Source of the DNA: Streptomyces sp. WAC08241
GTDB lineage: Bacteria > Actinomycetota > Actinomycetes > Streptomycetales > Streptomycetaceae
DNA: 64,000 nucleotides
Direction: 5' to 3'
Assembly: GCA_007858575.1 (NCBI GenBank)
Contig: CP042279.1
Coordinates: forward strand, 4,156,501-4,220,500
Below are positions 46,219 through 56,180 of this stretch, in pieces. Each line of letters begins with the position of its first letter. Positions within the stretch are counted from its first letter, which is position 1. The notes under the pieces are model-generated. The model had not been told where the DNA came from. It worked only from the letters and a program-made list of their open reading frames with translations, and made no database searches. The position numbers and the translations under genes were made by a program.

Positions 46219-47034
46219 TCACCGCTCCCTGAGCCGGTCGTACGTGAGTCCGAGCGCGCCGTGCGCGACGAGCAGGGCCCCGGCCGCCGCCCAGCCGCCG
46301 CTGCGCCGGCCGGCGCCCCAGAGCAGCAGCGGCACCCCCGCCGCGAGCTGCGCCCCGCCCAGGACACGCGCCCGCGTGCCGCGCAGGTACGGGCCGAGGG
46401 GCCCCTCCTCCACCACGTCGAGCTCGGCGCGGACGGCGTCCTTCCAGCCGGTCCGTTCGAGCTGTTCGGCGCCCTGCGCAAGGGCGACGGAGCGGAGCCG
46501 GTCGGCGTGGTCGCCGGGGGCGAGGCCGGCGGGCAGGGCGAGGCCGGCGCGGGCGAGGACCGCGACGATCCCGACGAGCCGGCTGTGGGCGTCGGCCTCC
46601 GGGTCGGGCCTGGTGAGCGGTTCGAGGGCCTGCACGTCGAGGACGGGGTCGAGGGCGAGCCGGGCGGCGAAGGTGCGCACGGCCTCGTCCTCGCCGACGG
46701 GGGTGCCGTCCGCGAGCCAGGTGTAGCCGACCGTGCGGCGGAAGCCGGCGGCGAGGATGAGTCCGGCCCGGTCGCGGTCCCACCACAGCGCGACGACGGG
46801 CCAGGTGGCGGCCGAGACGGCGAGGGCGGTGGCCCAGCCGGTGACGACCTGTTCGACGGGTTCCCCGCCGTGGAGCCAGGGCTTCCCCTCCGGTACGAGC
46901 ACGCTCCAGCCGGTGCCGGCGGGGGCGAGGAGCAGGCGTTCCCCGAGCAGTCGGGCCGGCGGCCGGACTGCCGGGGGTTCGGCGCGGCAGAGCAGCAGCG
47001 CGCCGACGGGGTGCGGTCCGGATGTCGCGTTCAT
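46219..47034 (-). CDS. hypothetical protein with C-terminal membrane helices
   Basis: This intact frame of 271 residues opens MNATSGPHPVGALLLCRAEPP. The middle contains GWATALAVSAATWPVVALWWDRDRAG and an alpha/beta part (LALDPVLDVQALEPLTRPD). The last 50 residues form two hydrophobic stretches (GGAQLAAGVPLLLWGAG; GGWAAAGALLVAHGALGL). No family was recognised. The start is supported by TAGCGT six bases before the ATG (leaderless). It is convergent with the small acidic gene. Confidence 0.65.
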   Translation of the reverse strand: MNATSGPHPVGALLLCRAEPPAVRPPARLLGERLLLAPAGTGWSVLVPEGKPWLHGGEPVEQVVTGWATALAVSAATWPVVALWWDRDRAGLILAAGFRRTVGYTWLADGTPVGEDEAVRTFAARLALDPVLDVQALEPLTRPDPEADAHSRLVGIVAVLARAGLALPAGLAPGDHADRLRSVALAQGAEQLERTGWKDAVRAELDVVEEGPLGPYLRGTRARVLGGAQLAAGVPLLLWGAGRRSGGWAAAGALLVAHGALGLTYDRLRER

Positions 47035-47116
47035 ACCCGTACGCTAGGCAATTTGTCCATATAACGAGGTAATTGCCCTCCTCCCTAGGGGAGAGTCAGG
47101 GTTGACTTCATCGGGC

Positions 47117-47159
47117 CGCGATATATCGTGTTGTTCGAAAGACGCGATATGTTGCGTTG
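47117..47159 (+). promoter_or_regulatory. paired operator-like direct repeats (PadR candidate)
   Basis: CGCGATATATCGTGTTG (47117-47133) and CGCGATATGTTGCGTTG (47143-47159) are 17-base direct repeats with three mismatches, 26 bases apart. The first holds the palindrome CGATATATCG. They lie just upstream of the DUF4097 start and downstream of TTGACT (47103-47108), so they overlap the core promoter. The PadR protein of the same operon is the likely binder. Confidence 0.6.
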
Positions 47160-47180
47160 CCGATGCGGGAGGTCAGCACC

Positions 47181-48055
47181 ATGACTGAGTGGTCCGTCGC
47201 CGAGCCGACGAAACTGGCACCGGCCGACCCCGTGACGCGCCTGCGGATCCGCGTCGTCAACGGCACGGTGAACGTGGTGGGGACGGACGAGAGTTCCGCC
47301 CGCGTGGAGATCTCCGAGATCGACGGCCCGCCGCTGATCGTGTCGCAGGACGGCTCCACCCTGACCGTGGGCTACGAGGACCTCCAGTGGAAGCACGTCC
47401 TCAAGCTGTTCGACCGCAAGGAGTACCGGCGCCGGGCCGTCGTCTCCGTCGCCGTCCCGCGGGGCCGACGTCGAGGTGGGCGTGGTCGGCGCCGAGGCCG
47501 TCGTCTCCGGCATCCGAGGGCGTACGGAGGTGCGCGGCGTCAGCGGCGACACCACCCTCCTGGGGCTCTCCGGCCCGGTCCGCGCCGAGAGCGTCTCGGG
47601 GAGCCTGGAGGCCCAGTCGGTCACGGGCGCCCTGCGGGTCAACTCGATGACCGGGGACGTGACGGTGATCGAGGGCGCCGGCGTCTCCGTGCAGGCCGAG
47701 ACGGTCAGCGGCGACATGGTCGTCGACCTCGCCCCGGCCGGGCCCGGCGGCCCGCCCGCCGACATCCGGCTCACCAGCGTCTCCGGCGAGGTGGCCATCC
47801 GGCTCCCCCATCCGGCCGACGCCCGGGTCGAGGCGAGCACCACGAGCGGCTCCGTGTCGAACGCCTTCGAGGACCTGCGGGTCGGGGGCCAATGGGGTGC
47901 CAGGACCGTCACCGGCACCCTCGGTCCGGGCCGCGGCACCCTCAGGGCCACCACCGTCTCCGGCTCCATCGCCCTGCTCCGCCGCCCCGAGGCGGACGAG
48001 GACACCGGCGCCGGCCCCTCCTCCACCCCCCTCCGCGACCGGAAAGGTGCTCTGA
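47181..48055 (+). CDS. DUF4097 beta-helix adhesin-like protein
   Basis: The protein has about 290 residues. After an N-terminal beta part (RLRIRVVNGTVNVVGTDESS) come repeated short strands of a right-handed beta-helix type: VRGVSGDTTLLGLSG, VRAESVSGSLEAQSVTG, VNSMTGDVTVIEGAG, AETVSGDMVVDL, TSVSGEVAIRL, TTSGSVSN and TTVSGSIALL. This is typical of DUF4097 proteins of unknown role. There is no signal peptide, so it is probably cytosolic. ATG at 47181 follows GGGAGG. Frame changes near 47462 and 48005 lead to the end SATGKVL at 48055. It is co-transcribed with the PadR gene one base downstream. Confidence 0.8.
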
Positions 48056-48056
48056 C

Positions 48057-48960
48057 ATGCCGCCCGTCTTCGCCCACGGCCGCCTCCGCCTCTATCTGCT
48101 CAAACTGCTCGACGAGGCCCCCGCCACGGCTACGAGGTGATCAGACTCCTGGAGGAGCGCTTCCAGGGCCTCTACGCACCCTCGGCCGGCACGGTCTACC
48201 CCCGCCTGGCCAAGCTGGAGGCCGAGGGGCTCGTCACCCACGCCAGCGAGGGGGCCGGAAGGTCTACTCGATCACCGACGCGGGCCGCGCCGAACTGGCC
48301 GGGCGCGGCGCCGAACTGGACGACCTGGAGCGGGAGATCCGCGAGTCGGTGTCGGAGCTGGCGGCGGAGATCCGCGACGACGTGCGCGGCGCGGCCGGCC
48401 GGGTCCGCAGCGAGATGCGCGCGGCGGCGGGCCGGGCCAGGACGGCGGAGGCCTCCTCGTTCACCGACGCCAAGGAGGAGCTGCGCCGGGTCGGGCAGGA
48501 GTGGAAGCAGCAGGCCCGCGAGGCCCGCGCGGAGGCCCGGTCGGCGCGCCGCCAGGCGAAGGAGTTCCAGCGGATCGCCCAGCAGGTCCAGGAGGAGGTC
48601 CAGGACCACTTCGCGCGGGGCGACTGGCCCAAGGGGGTCTGGGAGGGGATCTCCGGCATCACGGCCCAGCTCGGGGACCTGGTGACGGGCACGACCCACC
48701 CGAAGGCCGGTGCCGCCGGACAGGAGCCGCCGTTCGCGGCGGCCCCGGCCGGCGAGGCCCCGGAGTGGGCGCGGGACGTGGAGGGTTCGGGCGATCCGGC
48801 CCGCGACCTCGACCGGCTCCTCGACCGCTTCCGCGACGAGATCCGGGACGCCGCCCGCGACCACGGGGTGACCCGGGACCAGGTGGCCGAGACCCGCGAC
48901 CACCTGGCGGCGGCGGCCCACCGCATCACGGACCTGCTGCGCCCCGACAGGAAGGGGTGA
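48057..48960 (+). CDS. PadR family regulator with long helical tail
   Basis: The N-terminal winged helix of PadR type reads RLYLLKLLDEAP, then HGYEVIRLLEERFQGLYAPSAGTVYPRLAKLEAEGLV and RKVYSITDAGRAELA. The ~200-residue C-terminal part is a long charged coiled coil (REIRESVSELAAEIRDDVRGA, then KQQAREARAEARSARRQAKEF), longer than in ordinary PadR proteins. It ends DHLAAAAHRITDLLRPDRKG. Frame changes near 48125 and 48258 must be bridged. It follows the DUF4097 gene by one base and probably represses the operon through the paired repeats upstream. Confidence 0.85.
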
Positions 48961-49045
48961 GCGGCCGGGAGCGAAGGGCCGCGGGGCGGGCGACCGGGCA
49001 CGGTGGGCGGCCGACGCGGTACGAACCGTCGGCGCGGCCCCGGCG

Positions 49046-50520
49046 TCAGCGGTGGGTGACCGTGACCGTCACCCGGGCGTCCGGGGCCGCGAGGACCCGG
49101 GCCCTGCCCCGGTCCTCGCGGAGGACGAGGGCCGCGCCCCGGGCCGTCACCCGCCAGTCGCCCGGCGGCAGGGAGAGCTCGGTGACCCGGGAGCCCCGGC
49201 GCCCGGCGGCGTCGTACGAGGCGGTAGACCCCGGTCGCGGGGTCGTAGGCGGCGGAGCGGACCCGGCCCGCGACCGCCTCCGCGTACGGCTCGGCGGTCA
49301 GCTCCTTGTTGGTGCGGAAGGCGCCGGTGCCGTCGACCGCGCAGTAGCCGCCGCCGTAGCACCACACGTAACCGGCCCAGCCGGAGCCGTAGCGGCCGAG
49401 GGAGGACATCGCGTCACGGTAGAAGCGGTTCATGTTCGGCAGGGAGTTGTTGAGCGGCCCCCACTCCCCCACCACCACGGGCACCTTGTACTGCTCGGGG
49501 TAGCGGGTGACGGCCCGCTCGTAGGTCTCGATCCAGCCGGCGGCGGGGTCGTAGTCGGCGCCCGCCTCCATGCCGGTGTTGTAGAAGTGCGGGGCGTAGA
49601 CGACCTTCGGGTCGTGGATCCGCCCGAGCCCGGTGGCACGCCCTCGCCCACGACGGGGTGGGCTCGACGAAGATCCAGGCGTCCCGGTCGACCGCGCGGA
49701 CGGCGTCGGCGAGCCGGTTGTAGAGCGGGGTGAGCTGGTCCCGTTCGATGCGCCGAGCCGCCGTCACCAGGTCCTCGCCCTCCCGGACCTCCCCCATCGG
49801 CTCGTTGATCAGGTCGTAGCCGAGGACGGCCGGGTGGTCGTCGAAGCGGCCGGCGAGCACCCGCCACATGCGGGCCTGGGCGCGCCTCAGGTCCTCGTCC
49901 TCGTACAGGTGGGTGAAGGCCCGCTGGACGGCGGGCTCGAAGTACTCGGAGAACCAGTCGTCCGGGCGCGGGGTGAAGGGTAGCCCGTCGGTCCTGGTCG
50001 CCCACGCGGGGATGCCCCGGTGGCCGAACGCGGGCCCGAAGACGTCCTGGTGGGCGTCGAGGAGGACCTTGACGTCGTACTTCTCCGCCCAGTCCAGGAT
50101 CCGTTCGACCTTCCGCAGATAGGCCTGGCTGTACTGGCTGGGCCGGGGCTCCAGGTCGTCCCAGAAGACCAGGAGGCGGGCGAAGCCGAAGCCCTTGGCC
50201 CGCATGTCGCGGAAGTGCTTCTCGGTGACGGCGGAGAGGGCGGCGTCGCCCCGGTTCGCCTTGTCCTCGACGTTCCAGCCGCGCAGGGTGAGGGCGCGGC
50301 CGTGCTCGTCGGTGAGAGCGGGGATGCGGCTGCCGCCCGTGGCCCCGGCCCCGGCCCGGGGCTCGGCGCGTGGCTCGGCGTGGGCGGCCGTCGGGGTGAG
50401 CAGCGCGGCGGCGACGGCGCTCGCGAGGAGAACGGTTCGCCAGGTGGTGCGCGAGGTGGTTCGCAGCAGGGGACCTCCGGCACGGCGGTGTGTTCGGGGT
50501 GCGCGTGCCGGAGATCCCAT
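49046..50520 (-). CDS. secreted GH5 endoglycosylceramidase-like glycosidase
   Basis: The protein has about 490 residues. The signal peptide is WRTVLLASAVAAALLTPTAAHA. The TIM-barrel motifs of glycoside hydrolase family 5 are present: LRGWNVEDK, RLLVFWDDLEP, VLLDAHQDVFG, LGYDLINEPMGE (acid/base Glu) and VPVVVGEWGPLNN (nucleophile Glu), with VVYAPHFYNTGME before it. The H-Q-D motif and closing region fit endoglycosylceramidases, which free glycans from glycosphingolipids or sterol glycosides. Frame changes near 49645 and 49215 must be bridged. A C-terminal beta domain ends VTVTVTHR. The ATG at 50518-50520 gives a long n-region; a shorter start is possible. Confidence 0.85.
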
Positions 50521-50561
50521 CAGTACTACTGACGAGTCAACAAGAGGGCGTCGGGAGAACT

Positions 50562-51526
50562 TCAGGAGGTCGTCAGGACGACCTTGCCGAAGAGGTCGCC
50601 GGCGGCCATCTTCTCGAAGCCCTCGCGCGCCCGGTCGAGCGGCAGGACGTCGTCGATGACCGGGCGGAGGCCGGTGGCCGCGCAGAAGGACAGCAGGTCC
50701 TCCAGCTCGTCCTTGGAGCCCATCGTGGAGCCGACGACCTTCAGCTCCAGGAAGAAGATCCGGGTCAGCTCGGCGTGCGAGGGGCGGTCGCCGCTGGTGG
50801 CGCCCGAGATGACGAGCGTGCCGCCCGGTCGCAGCGACTTGACCGAGTGGGACCAGGTCGCGGCGCCGACGGTCTCGATGACCGCGTCCACGCGCCCCGG
50901 GAGCCGCGCACCCGGCTCGTACGCCTCGACGGCGCCCAGCTCGACGGCCCGCTTGCGCTTCTCCTCGTCGCGGCTGGTGGCGAAGACCCGCAGGCCGGCC
51001 GCCTTGCCGAGGGCGATCGCGGCGGTGGCCACGCGCCGCCGGCGCCCTGCACGAGGACCGAGTCCCCGGGGCGTACCCCGGCGTTGGTGAAGAGCATGCG
51101 GTACGCGGTCAGCCAGGCGGTGGGCAGGCAGGCGGCCTCCTCGAAGGAGAGCTCCTTCGGCTTGGGCAGCACGTTCCAGCGGGGGACGGTGACCCGCTCG
51201 GCGAAGGTGCCCTGGTAGCGCTCGGTGAGGATGGAGCGGGGCTCGTCCGGGCCGACCCCGTGACCCGTCTGGCCGATCACGGAGTGCAGGACGACCTCGT
51301 TGCCGTCCTCGTCGATCCCGGCGGCGTCGCAGCCGAGGATCATCGGCAGCTTCTCCTCGGGCAGGCCCACTCCGCGCAGCGACCACAGGTCGTGGTGGTT
51401 GAGGGAGGCGGCCTTGACGGTCACGGTGGTCCATCCGGCCCGCGCCTCGGGTTCGGGGCGTTCGCCCAACTCGAGGCCGTTCAGCGGCTGGTCACGGTCG
51501 ATTCGGGCGGCGTAGGCAGCGAACAT
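50562..51526 (-). CDS. zinc-type alcohol dehydrogenase/quinone reductase
   Basis: This is an MDR-superfamily oxidoreductase of about 321 residues. The GroES-like domain carries VKAASLNHHDLWSLRG and LGCDAAGIDEDGNEV. The Rossmann domain has SVLVQGAGG (frame change), then VATAAIALGKAAGLRVFATS, and RPGGTLVISGATSGD. The N-H-H-D-x-W opening is that of the zinc-binding dehydrogenase subgroup; the substrate is unknown. ATG at 51524-51526 has TAGGGT seven bases upstream, indicating a leaderless message. A CACACC-CC-GGTGTG inverted repeat (51563-51576) lies just upstream, possibly an operator. One frame change near 51038 must be bridged. Confidence 0.85.
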
Positions 51527-51600
51527 GGCCCCGACCCTAGGGCGCGCGGGCGGGCGGGGAACCACACCCCGGTGTGACCCGTGTCGCCCGGCTTCGTATG

Positions 51601-51641
51601 CCGAAGGGCCCCGTCCCGGCGTGCGGAACGGGGCCCTTCGG
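51601..51641 (-). terminator. strong terminator after malic enzyme
   Basis: A 14-base perfect stem CCGAAGGGCCCCGT/ACGGGGCCCTTCGG with a 13-base loop, 24 bases past the malic enzyme stop. Confidence 0.88.
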
Positions 51642-51664
51642 CGTACTGCCACCGGACGGGCGCG

Positions 51665-52872
51665 TCAGCGGCGGGCGACGCCCTCGGCGCGGGCGGCGGC
51701 GGCGACCGCGGCCGTGACGGCCGGGGCGACCCGCTCGTCGAACGGCGACGGGATCACGTAGTCGGCGGCGAGCCGGTCGCCGACCACGTCCGCGAGCGCG
51801 TTCGCCGCGGCGATCTTCATGCCCTCGGTGATCCGGGAGGCCCGGACCTGGAGCGCGCCGGCGAAGATGCCGGGGAACGCGAGGACGTTGTTGATCTGGT
51901 TCGGGTAGTCCGAACGGCCGGTCGCCACGACGGCCGCGTACTTGTGCGCGACGTCGGGGTGGACCTCGGGGTTCGGGTTGGCCATCGCGAACACGAAGGC
52001 GTTCGGGGCCATGGCGGCGACGGCCTCCTCGGGGACCGTACCGCCGGAGACGCCGATGAAGACGTCGGCGCCGGCGAGGGCGTCCTCCAGGGAGCCGGTC
52101 AGACCGGCCTTGTTGGTGATCTCGGCCAGCTCGCGCTTGACGTCCGTGAGGTCCTCGCGGTCGCGGCTGACGATGCCCTTGCGGTCGGCGACGGCGACGT
52201 CGCCGAGGCCGGCCTCCAGGAGGAACTTCGCGATCGCGACCCCGGCCGCACCGGCGCCGGAGATGACCGCGCGCAGGTTGCCGAGGTTCCGGTCGGTCAG
52301 CTTCGCCGCGTTGCGCAGGGCCGCGAGCGTGACGATCGCGGTGCCGTGCTGGTCGTCGTGGAAGACCGGGATGTCGAGGCGCTCCTGGAGCTTGCGCTCG
52401 ATCTCGAAGCACCGCGGGGCCGAGATGTCCTCCAGGTTCACGCCGCCGAAGGAGGGGGCGAGCCGGACGACGGTCTCGACGATCTCGTCGGCGTCGGTGG
52501 TGGCGAGGGCGATCGGGACCGCGTCCACGCCGCCGAACTGCTTGAAGAGGATGGCCTTCCCTCCATGACCGGGAGGGAGGCCTCCGGGCCGATGTCGCCG
52601 AGGCCGAGCACCGCGGTGCCGTCGGTCACGACCGCGACGACCTGGGACTTCCAGGTGTAGTCGTTGACCAGTTCGGGCTGCTCGGCGATCGCGGTGCACA
52701 CCTTGGCGACGCCGGGCGTGTACGCGAGGGACAGGTCGTCCTTGTCCCGGACGGGGACGGTGGCCTGCACGGCCATCTTGCCGCCCCGGTGGAGGGCGAA
52801 GACAGGATCGAAGGGCTCCTCGGGAGCTTCCGTACCGCTGTCGTTACGAGGGTTGACGATCTCCGCTGCCAT
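51665..52872 (-). CDS. NAD(P)-dependent malic enzyme
   Basis: The enzyme decarboxylates L-malate to pyruvate, feeding NAD(P)H to lipid and antibiotic synthesis. Length is about 402 residues. Motifs are SLAYTPGVAKVCTAIAE, TDGTAVLGLGDIGP, FGGVNLEDISAPRCFEIE, FHDDQHGTAIV (metal/substrate) and RAVISGAGAAGVAIAKFLLE (cofactor loop), ending with SDYPNQINNVLAFPGIF. The cofactor cannot be decided with confidence from the loop. ATG at 52870-52872 opens MAAEIVNPRNDSGTEAPEEP behind AAGGGG. One base is missing near 52560 in EGKAILFKQFGG. Confidence 0.93.
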
Positions 52873-53406
52873 TGGGTTGACCCCTTGAGTCTGTTTCATT
52901 TGAGGGTGGCCGCTCCCGGTTGAGGAGGGTGGAGGCACCGCGGCCGCCTTGTCTGGCAGCCGCTCGGGCGCGCCGCACAACGCGCCCTGAGCCCCGGATG
53001 AGGGGTGTAAGGATCCTTCTTACCGGACGGACGGCACCGCAGACGAGTCCATACCCGTTCGGTGACACGACTCATACCGAGAGCATCCGGGCACGTACGG
53101 GTGATGACACATCACACGATGTCCGCATAGATGCCCAGGGCACCCGATTGGCGGCCTTCCCGTCGTCCGAATGGCGAGATCAACCGGAGATTTTTCGGTG
53201 TCGGGGAAGGGATTCCGCAGAAGGTCCGGCCTTGCTGGAGCGGTCTGTCGCGATTCGCGGTTCACCCGTTACCCGATTTTGACATCCGTGGCCGTCTGTT
53301 TGAGGCAGTCCGAATGGCAAGATGCCGTAATCACACGAGGCCGCGACACTCGAAGATGCGTACGTGGCCACCTGGCATCTCCCTGATACGCCGGAGGAAC
53401 CCGACC
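52873..53406. other. divergent spacer, malic enzyme and ABC transporter
   Basis: This is 534 bases without a supported gene. It is A+T-richer than its surroundings and must contain two promoters. TTGACA at 53279-53284 is a good -35 for the transporter, but the -10 (around 53302-53330) is unclear. GGAGG precedes the start at 53407. Confidence 0.5.
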
Positions 53407-54375
53407 ATGACCGCACGCTCCACGCGCTGTACGACCGCCGCCAAGACCCGCACCTCCCGTCTTGCCGCGGTCGCCGCCATCGCGGTCGCCGGCTCCATGC
53501 TGATGACCGCCTGTGGCGACCAGACCGAGGGCGGCTCGGCGGAGGGCACCTCGTCCTCCCAGAAGCCCGCCTCCACCGCGCCGCTCTTCTCGAAGCTCCC
53601 GGCCGACATCCAGAAGTCCGGCGTCATCAAGGTCGGCACGGACGCCTCGTACGCCCCCATGGAGTTCACCGAGGGCGGCAAGATCGTCGGCGTCGACCCC
53701 GACATCGCGCAGGCCCTCAGCAAGCAGCTCGGCGTCAAGCTGGAGTTCGTCTCGGGCACCTTCGACGGCCTGATCACCTCGATCTACAGCGGTCGCCAGA
53801 ACCTGATCATGTCCTCGATGACGGACAACAAGAAGCGCCAGGAGGGCCTGGACGACAACGGGAAGAAGATCGGCAAGGGCATCGACTTCGTCGACTACTT
53901 CAGCTCCGGCGTCTCCCTCCTGGTCAAGAAGGGCAACCCGCAGGGCATCAACTCCCTCGACGACCTCTGCGGCAAGACCGTGGCCGTCCAGCGCGGCACG
54001 ATCTACGAGGACACCTTCAAGGCGCAGGCCACCAAGTGCGGCGACAAGAAGCTGACCATCCAGGCCTTCGACACCGACGCCGAGGCCCAGACGCGCGTCA
54101 AGGCCGGCGGCGCGGTCGCCGACCTGAACGACTACCCGGTGGCCGCGTACATCGCGAAGACCTCGGGCGGCGGCAACGACTTCGAGGTCGTCGGCAGCCA
54201 GAGCGACGTCGGCCTCTTCGGCATCGGCGTCTCCAAGGACAAGCCCCAGCTCCGCGACGCCGTCAAGGAAGCGCTCGACGCCATCATCAAGGACGGCTCC
54301 TACGCCGAGGTCCTGAAGAAGTGGGACGTCGAGGACAGCGCGGTCACGTCGGCCACCGTCAACGCCGGCAAGTGA
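53407..54375 (+). CDS. polar amino-acid ABC transporter, substrate-binding lipoprotein
   Basis: The intact frame has 322 residues. The signal peptide ends in the lipobox SMLMTACGDQ with Cys36. The SBP family 3 domain has GVIKVGTDASYAPMEF, KIVGVDPDIAQALSKQLG, TFDGLITSIYSGRQNLIMSS, GKTVAVQRGTIYED and VGLFGIGVSKDKPQLRDAV. These are features of glutamate/polar amino-acid binding proteins; the exact ligand is unknown. ATG at 53407 follows GGAGG. It is the first gene of a three-gene operon with permease and ATPase. Confidence 0.92.
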   Translation: MTARSTRCTTAAKTRTSRLAAVAAIAVAGSMLMTACGDQTEGGSAEGTSSSQKPASTAPLFSKLPADIQKSGVIKVGTDASYAPMEFTEGGKIVGVDPDIAQALSKQLGVKLEFVSGTFDGLITSIYSGRQNLIMSSMTDNKKRQEGLDDNGKKIGKGIDFVDYFSSGVSLLVKKGNPQGINSLDDLCGKTVAVQRGTIYEDTFKAQATKCGDKKLTIQAFDTDAEAQTRVKAGGAVADLNDYPVAAYIAKTSGGGNDFEVVGSQSDVGLFGIGVSKDKPQLRDAVKEALDAIIKDGSYAEVLKKWDVEDSAVTSATVNAGK

Positions 54376-54404
54376 CCTCGTCGCACCACTGAAGGGCAGT
54401 CGTC

Positions 54405-55355
54405 ATGACTGACAAGATCCACAAGGACCCGGCCGCCGCTCCGGCCGGGTCCGGCCCGTCGGGCTCCACCCCGTACGAGGCGATCAAGGCCGTCCCCGTG
54501 CGGCACTACGGCCGCTGGGTCAGCGCCGTGGTGGTCGTGGTCCTCCTCGGCTGGCTGGCCTACGCCTTCTCCCAGGGCAACATCATCTGGGACACGGTGT
54601 GGGACAAGGTGTTCGATCCGTCGATCATCAGCGGCCTGTGGAACACCATCCTCATCAGCGTCGCCTCGATGGCGCTCGGCCTCGTCCTCGGCATCCTCTT
54701 CGCCGTGATGCGGCTCTCCAAGAACCCGGTCACCGGCGCGGTGGCCTGGCTCTACATCTGGTTCTTCCGCGGCACGCCGGTCTACCGTGCAGTTGCTCGT
54801 CTGGTTCAACCTGTCGCTGATCTTCCAGTACATCGACCTCGGGCCGATCTACAAGAACGAGACCGTGGACGTCATGACGCCGTTCATGGTGGCCCTGCTC
54901 GGCCTCGGCCTGAACGAGGGCGCCTACATGGCGGAGATCGTCCGGGCGGGCATCCAGTCGGTCGACGAGGGCCAGACCGAGGCGGCGCACGCGCTCGGCA
55001 TGTCCCAGACGAAGACCATGGGGCGGATCGTCCTTCCGCAGGCCATGCGGGTGATCGTGCCGCCGACGGGCAACGAGTTCATCAACATGTTGAAGACCTC
55101 GTCGCTGGTCTCGGCCGTGCAGTACACCGAGCTCCTGCGGGCCTCGTCGAACATCGGCAACACGGCCGGCGCCGTGATGGAGATGCTGTTCGTCGCCTCC
55201 ATCTGGTACCTGGCGCTGACCAGCGTGTTCAGCGTCGGCCAGTACTACCTGGAGCGTCGCTTCTCCCGCGGTTCGACCCGCAACCTGCCGCCCACCCCCG
55301 GCAGCGGATCAAGGCGAACCTGACCACCTTCAAGCGATCGGCGGTGTCCGGATGA
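54405..55355 (+). CDS. polar amino-acid ABC transporter permease
   Basis: This is a HisM/GlnP-type permease of about 317 residues. A ~40-residue cytoplasmic N-terminus precedes TM1 (WVSAVVVVVLLGWLAYAF). Blocks include GLWNTILISVASMALGLVLG, WFFRGTPVY|VQLLVW and the EAA loop EGQTEAAHALGMSQTKTMGRIVLPQAM, followed by GNEFINMLKTSSLVS. An extra C near 54786 breaks the frame between GTPVY and VQLLVW, and a second change near 55305 leads to RIKANLTTFKRSAVSG. It overlaps the ATPase gene by four bases (ATGA). Confidence 0.92.
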   Translation: MTDKIHKDPAAAPAGSGPSGSTPYEAIKAVPVRHYGRWVSAVVVVVLLGWLAYAFSQGNIIWDTVWDKVFDPSIISGLWNTILISVASMALGLVLGILFAVMRLSKNPVTGAVAWLYIWFFRGTPVYRAVARLVQPVADLPVHRPRADLQERDRGRHDAVHGGPARPRPERGRLHGGDRPGGHPVGRRGPDRGGARARHVPDEDHGADRPSAGHAGDRAADGQRVHQHVEDLVAGLGRAVHRAPAGLVEHRQHGRRRDGDAVRRLHLVPGADQRVQRRPVLPGASLLPRFDPQPAAHPRQRIKANLTTFKRSAVSG

Positions 55356-56118
55356 CCGGCGAGCCCATGGTCAAGGCGGAGGGCGTCCACAAGTCCTACG
55401 GCGCCGCCCACATCCTCCGGGGCATCGACCTGGAGGTCCGCAACGGCGAGGTCTTCTGCCTGGTCGGTCCGTCCGGCTCCGGCAAGTCGACCTTCCTGCG
55501 CTGCATCAACCACCTGGAGCGCATCGACGCCGGCCGGCTCTCGGTCGACGGACACCTGGTGGGCTACCGCCAGAAGGGCGACAAGCTCTACGAGCTGAAG
55601 GACAGCGAGGTCGCGCTCCAGCGCCGCGACATCGGCATGGTCTTCCAGCGCTTCAACCTCTTCCCGCACATGACGGCCCTGGCCAACGTCATGGAGGCGC
55701 CCGTCCAGGTGAAGGGCGAGACGAAGGCGGTGGCGCGCGAGCGCGCCGAGCGCCTGCTCGACCGGGTCGGCCTGCGGGACAAGATGGGGAACTACCCTCG
55801 CAGCTCTCCGGCGGCCAGCAGCAGCGCGTGGCGATCGCCCGCGCGCTGGCGATGGAGCCGAAGCTGATGCTCTTCGACGAGCCGACCTCGGCGCTCGACC
55901 CGGAGCTGGTCGGCGACGTCCTCGACGTCATGCGGGACCTGGCCGAGTCGGGCATGACGATGGTCGTCGTCACGCACGAGATGGGCTTCGCCCGCGAGGT
56001 CGGCGACTCGCTGGTCTTCATGGACGGCGGCGTGGTGGTCGAGTCGGGCAACCCGCGCGACGTCCTGGGCAACCCGCAGCACGACCGGACGAAGGCGTTC
56101 CTGTCCAAGGTGCTGTAG
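55352..56118 (+). CDS. polar amino-acid ABC transporter ATPase
   Basis: This is a GlnQ-type ATPase of 255 residues. The Walker A is LVGPSGSGKSTFLRCINHL, the Q-loop GMVFQRFNLFPHMTALANV, the signature LSGGQQQRVAIARALAM, the Walker B LMLFDEPTSALDPE and the switch VVVTHEMGFARE. One C is missing near 55797 (NYPSQLSGG). ATG at 55352 is translationally coupled to the permease. A perfect 16-base hairpin follows the stop. Confidence 0.94.
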
Positions 56119-56128
56119 GGCGCACGGG

Positions 56129-56162
56129 AAGGGGCGGTACGGGATCTCCCGTACCGCCCCTT
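56129..56162. terminator. bidirectional terminator
   Basis: A perfect 16-base stem (AAGGGGCGGTACGGGA and its complement) with a two-base loop, between the ATPase gene and the convergent methyltransferase gene. Confidence 0.88.
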
Positions 56163-56180
56163 CGTCCGTCTCCGCCCCGG

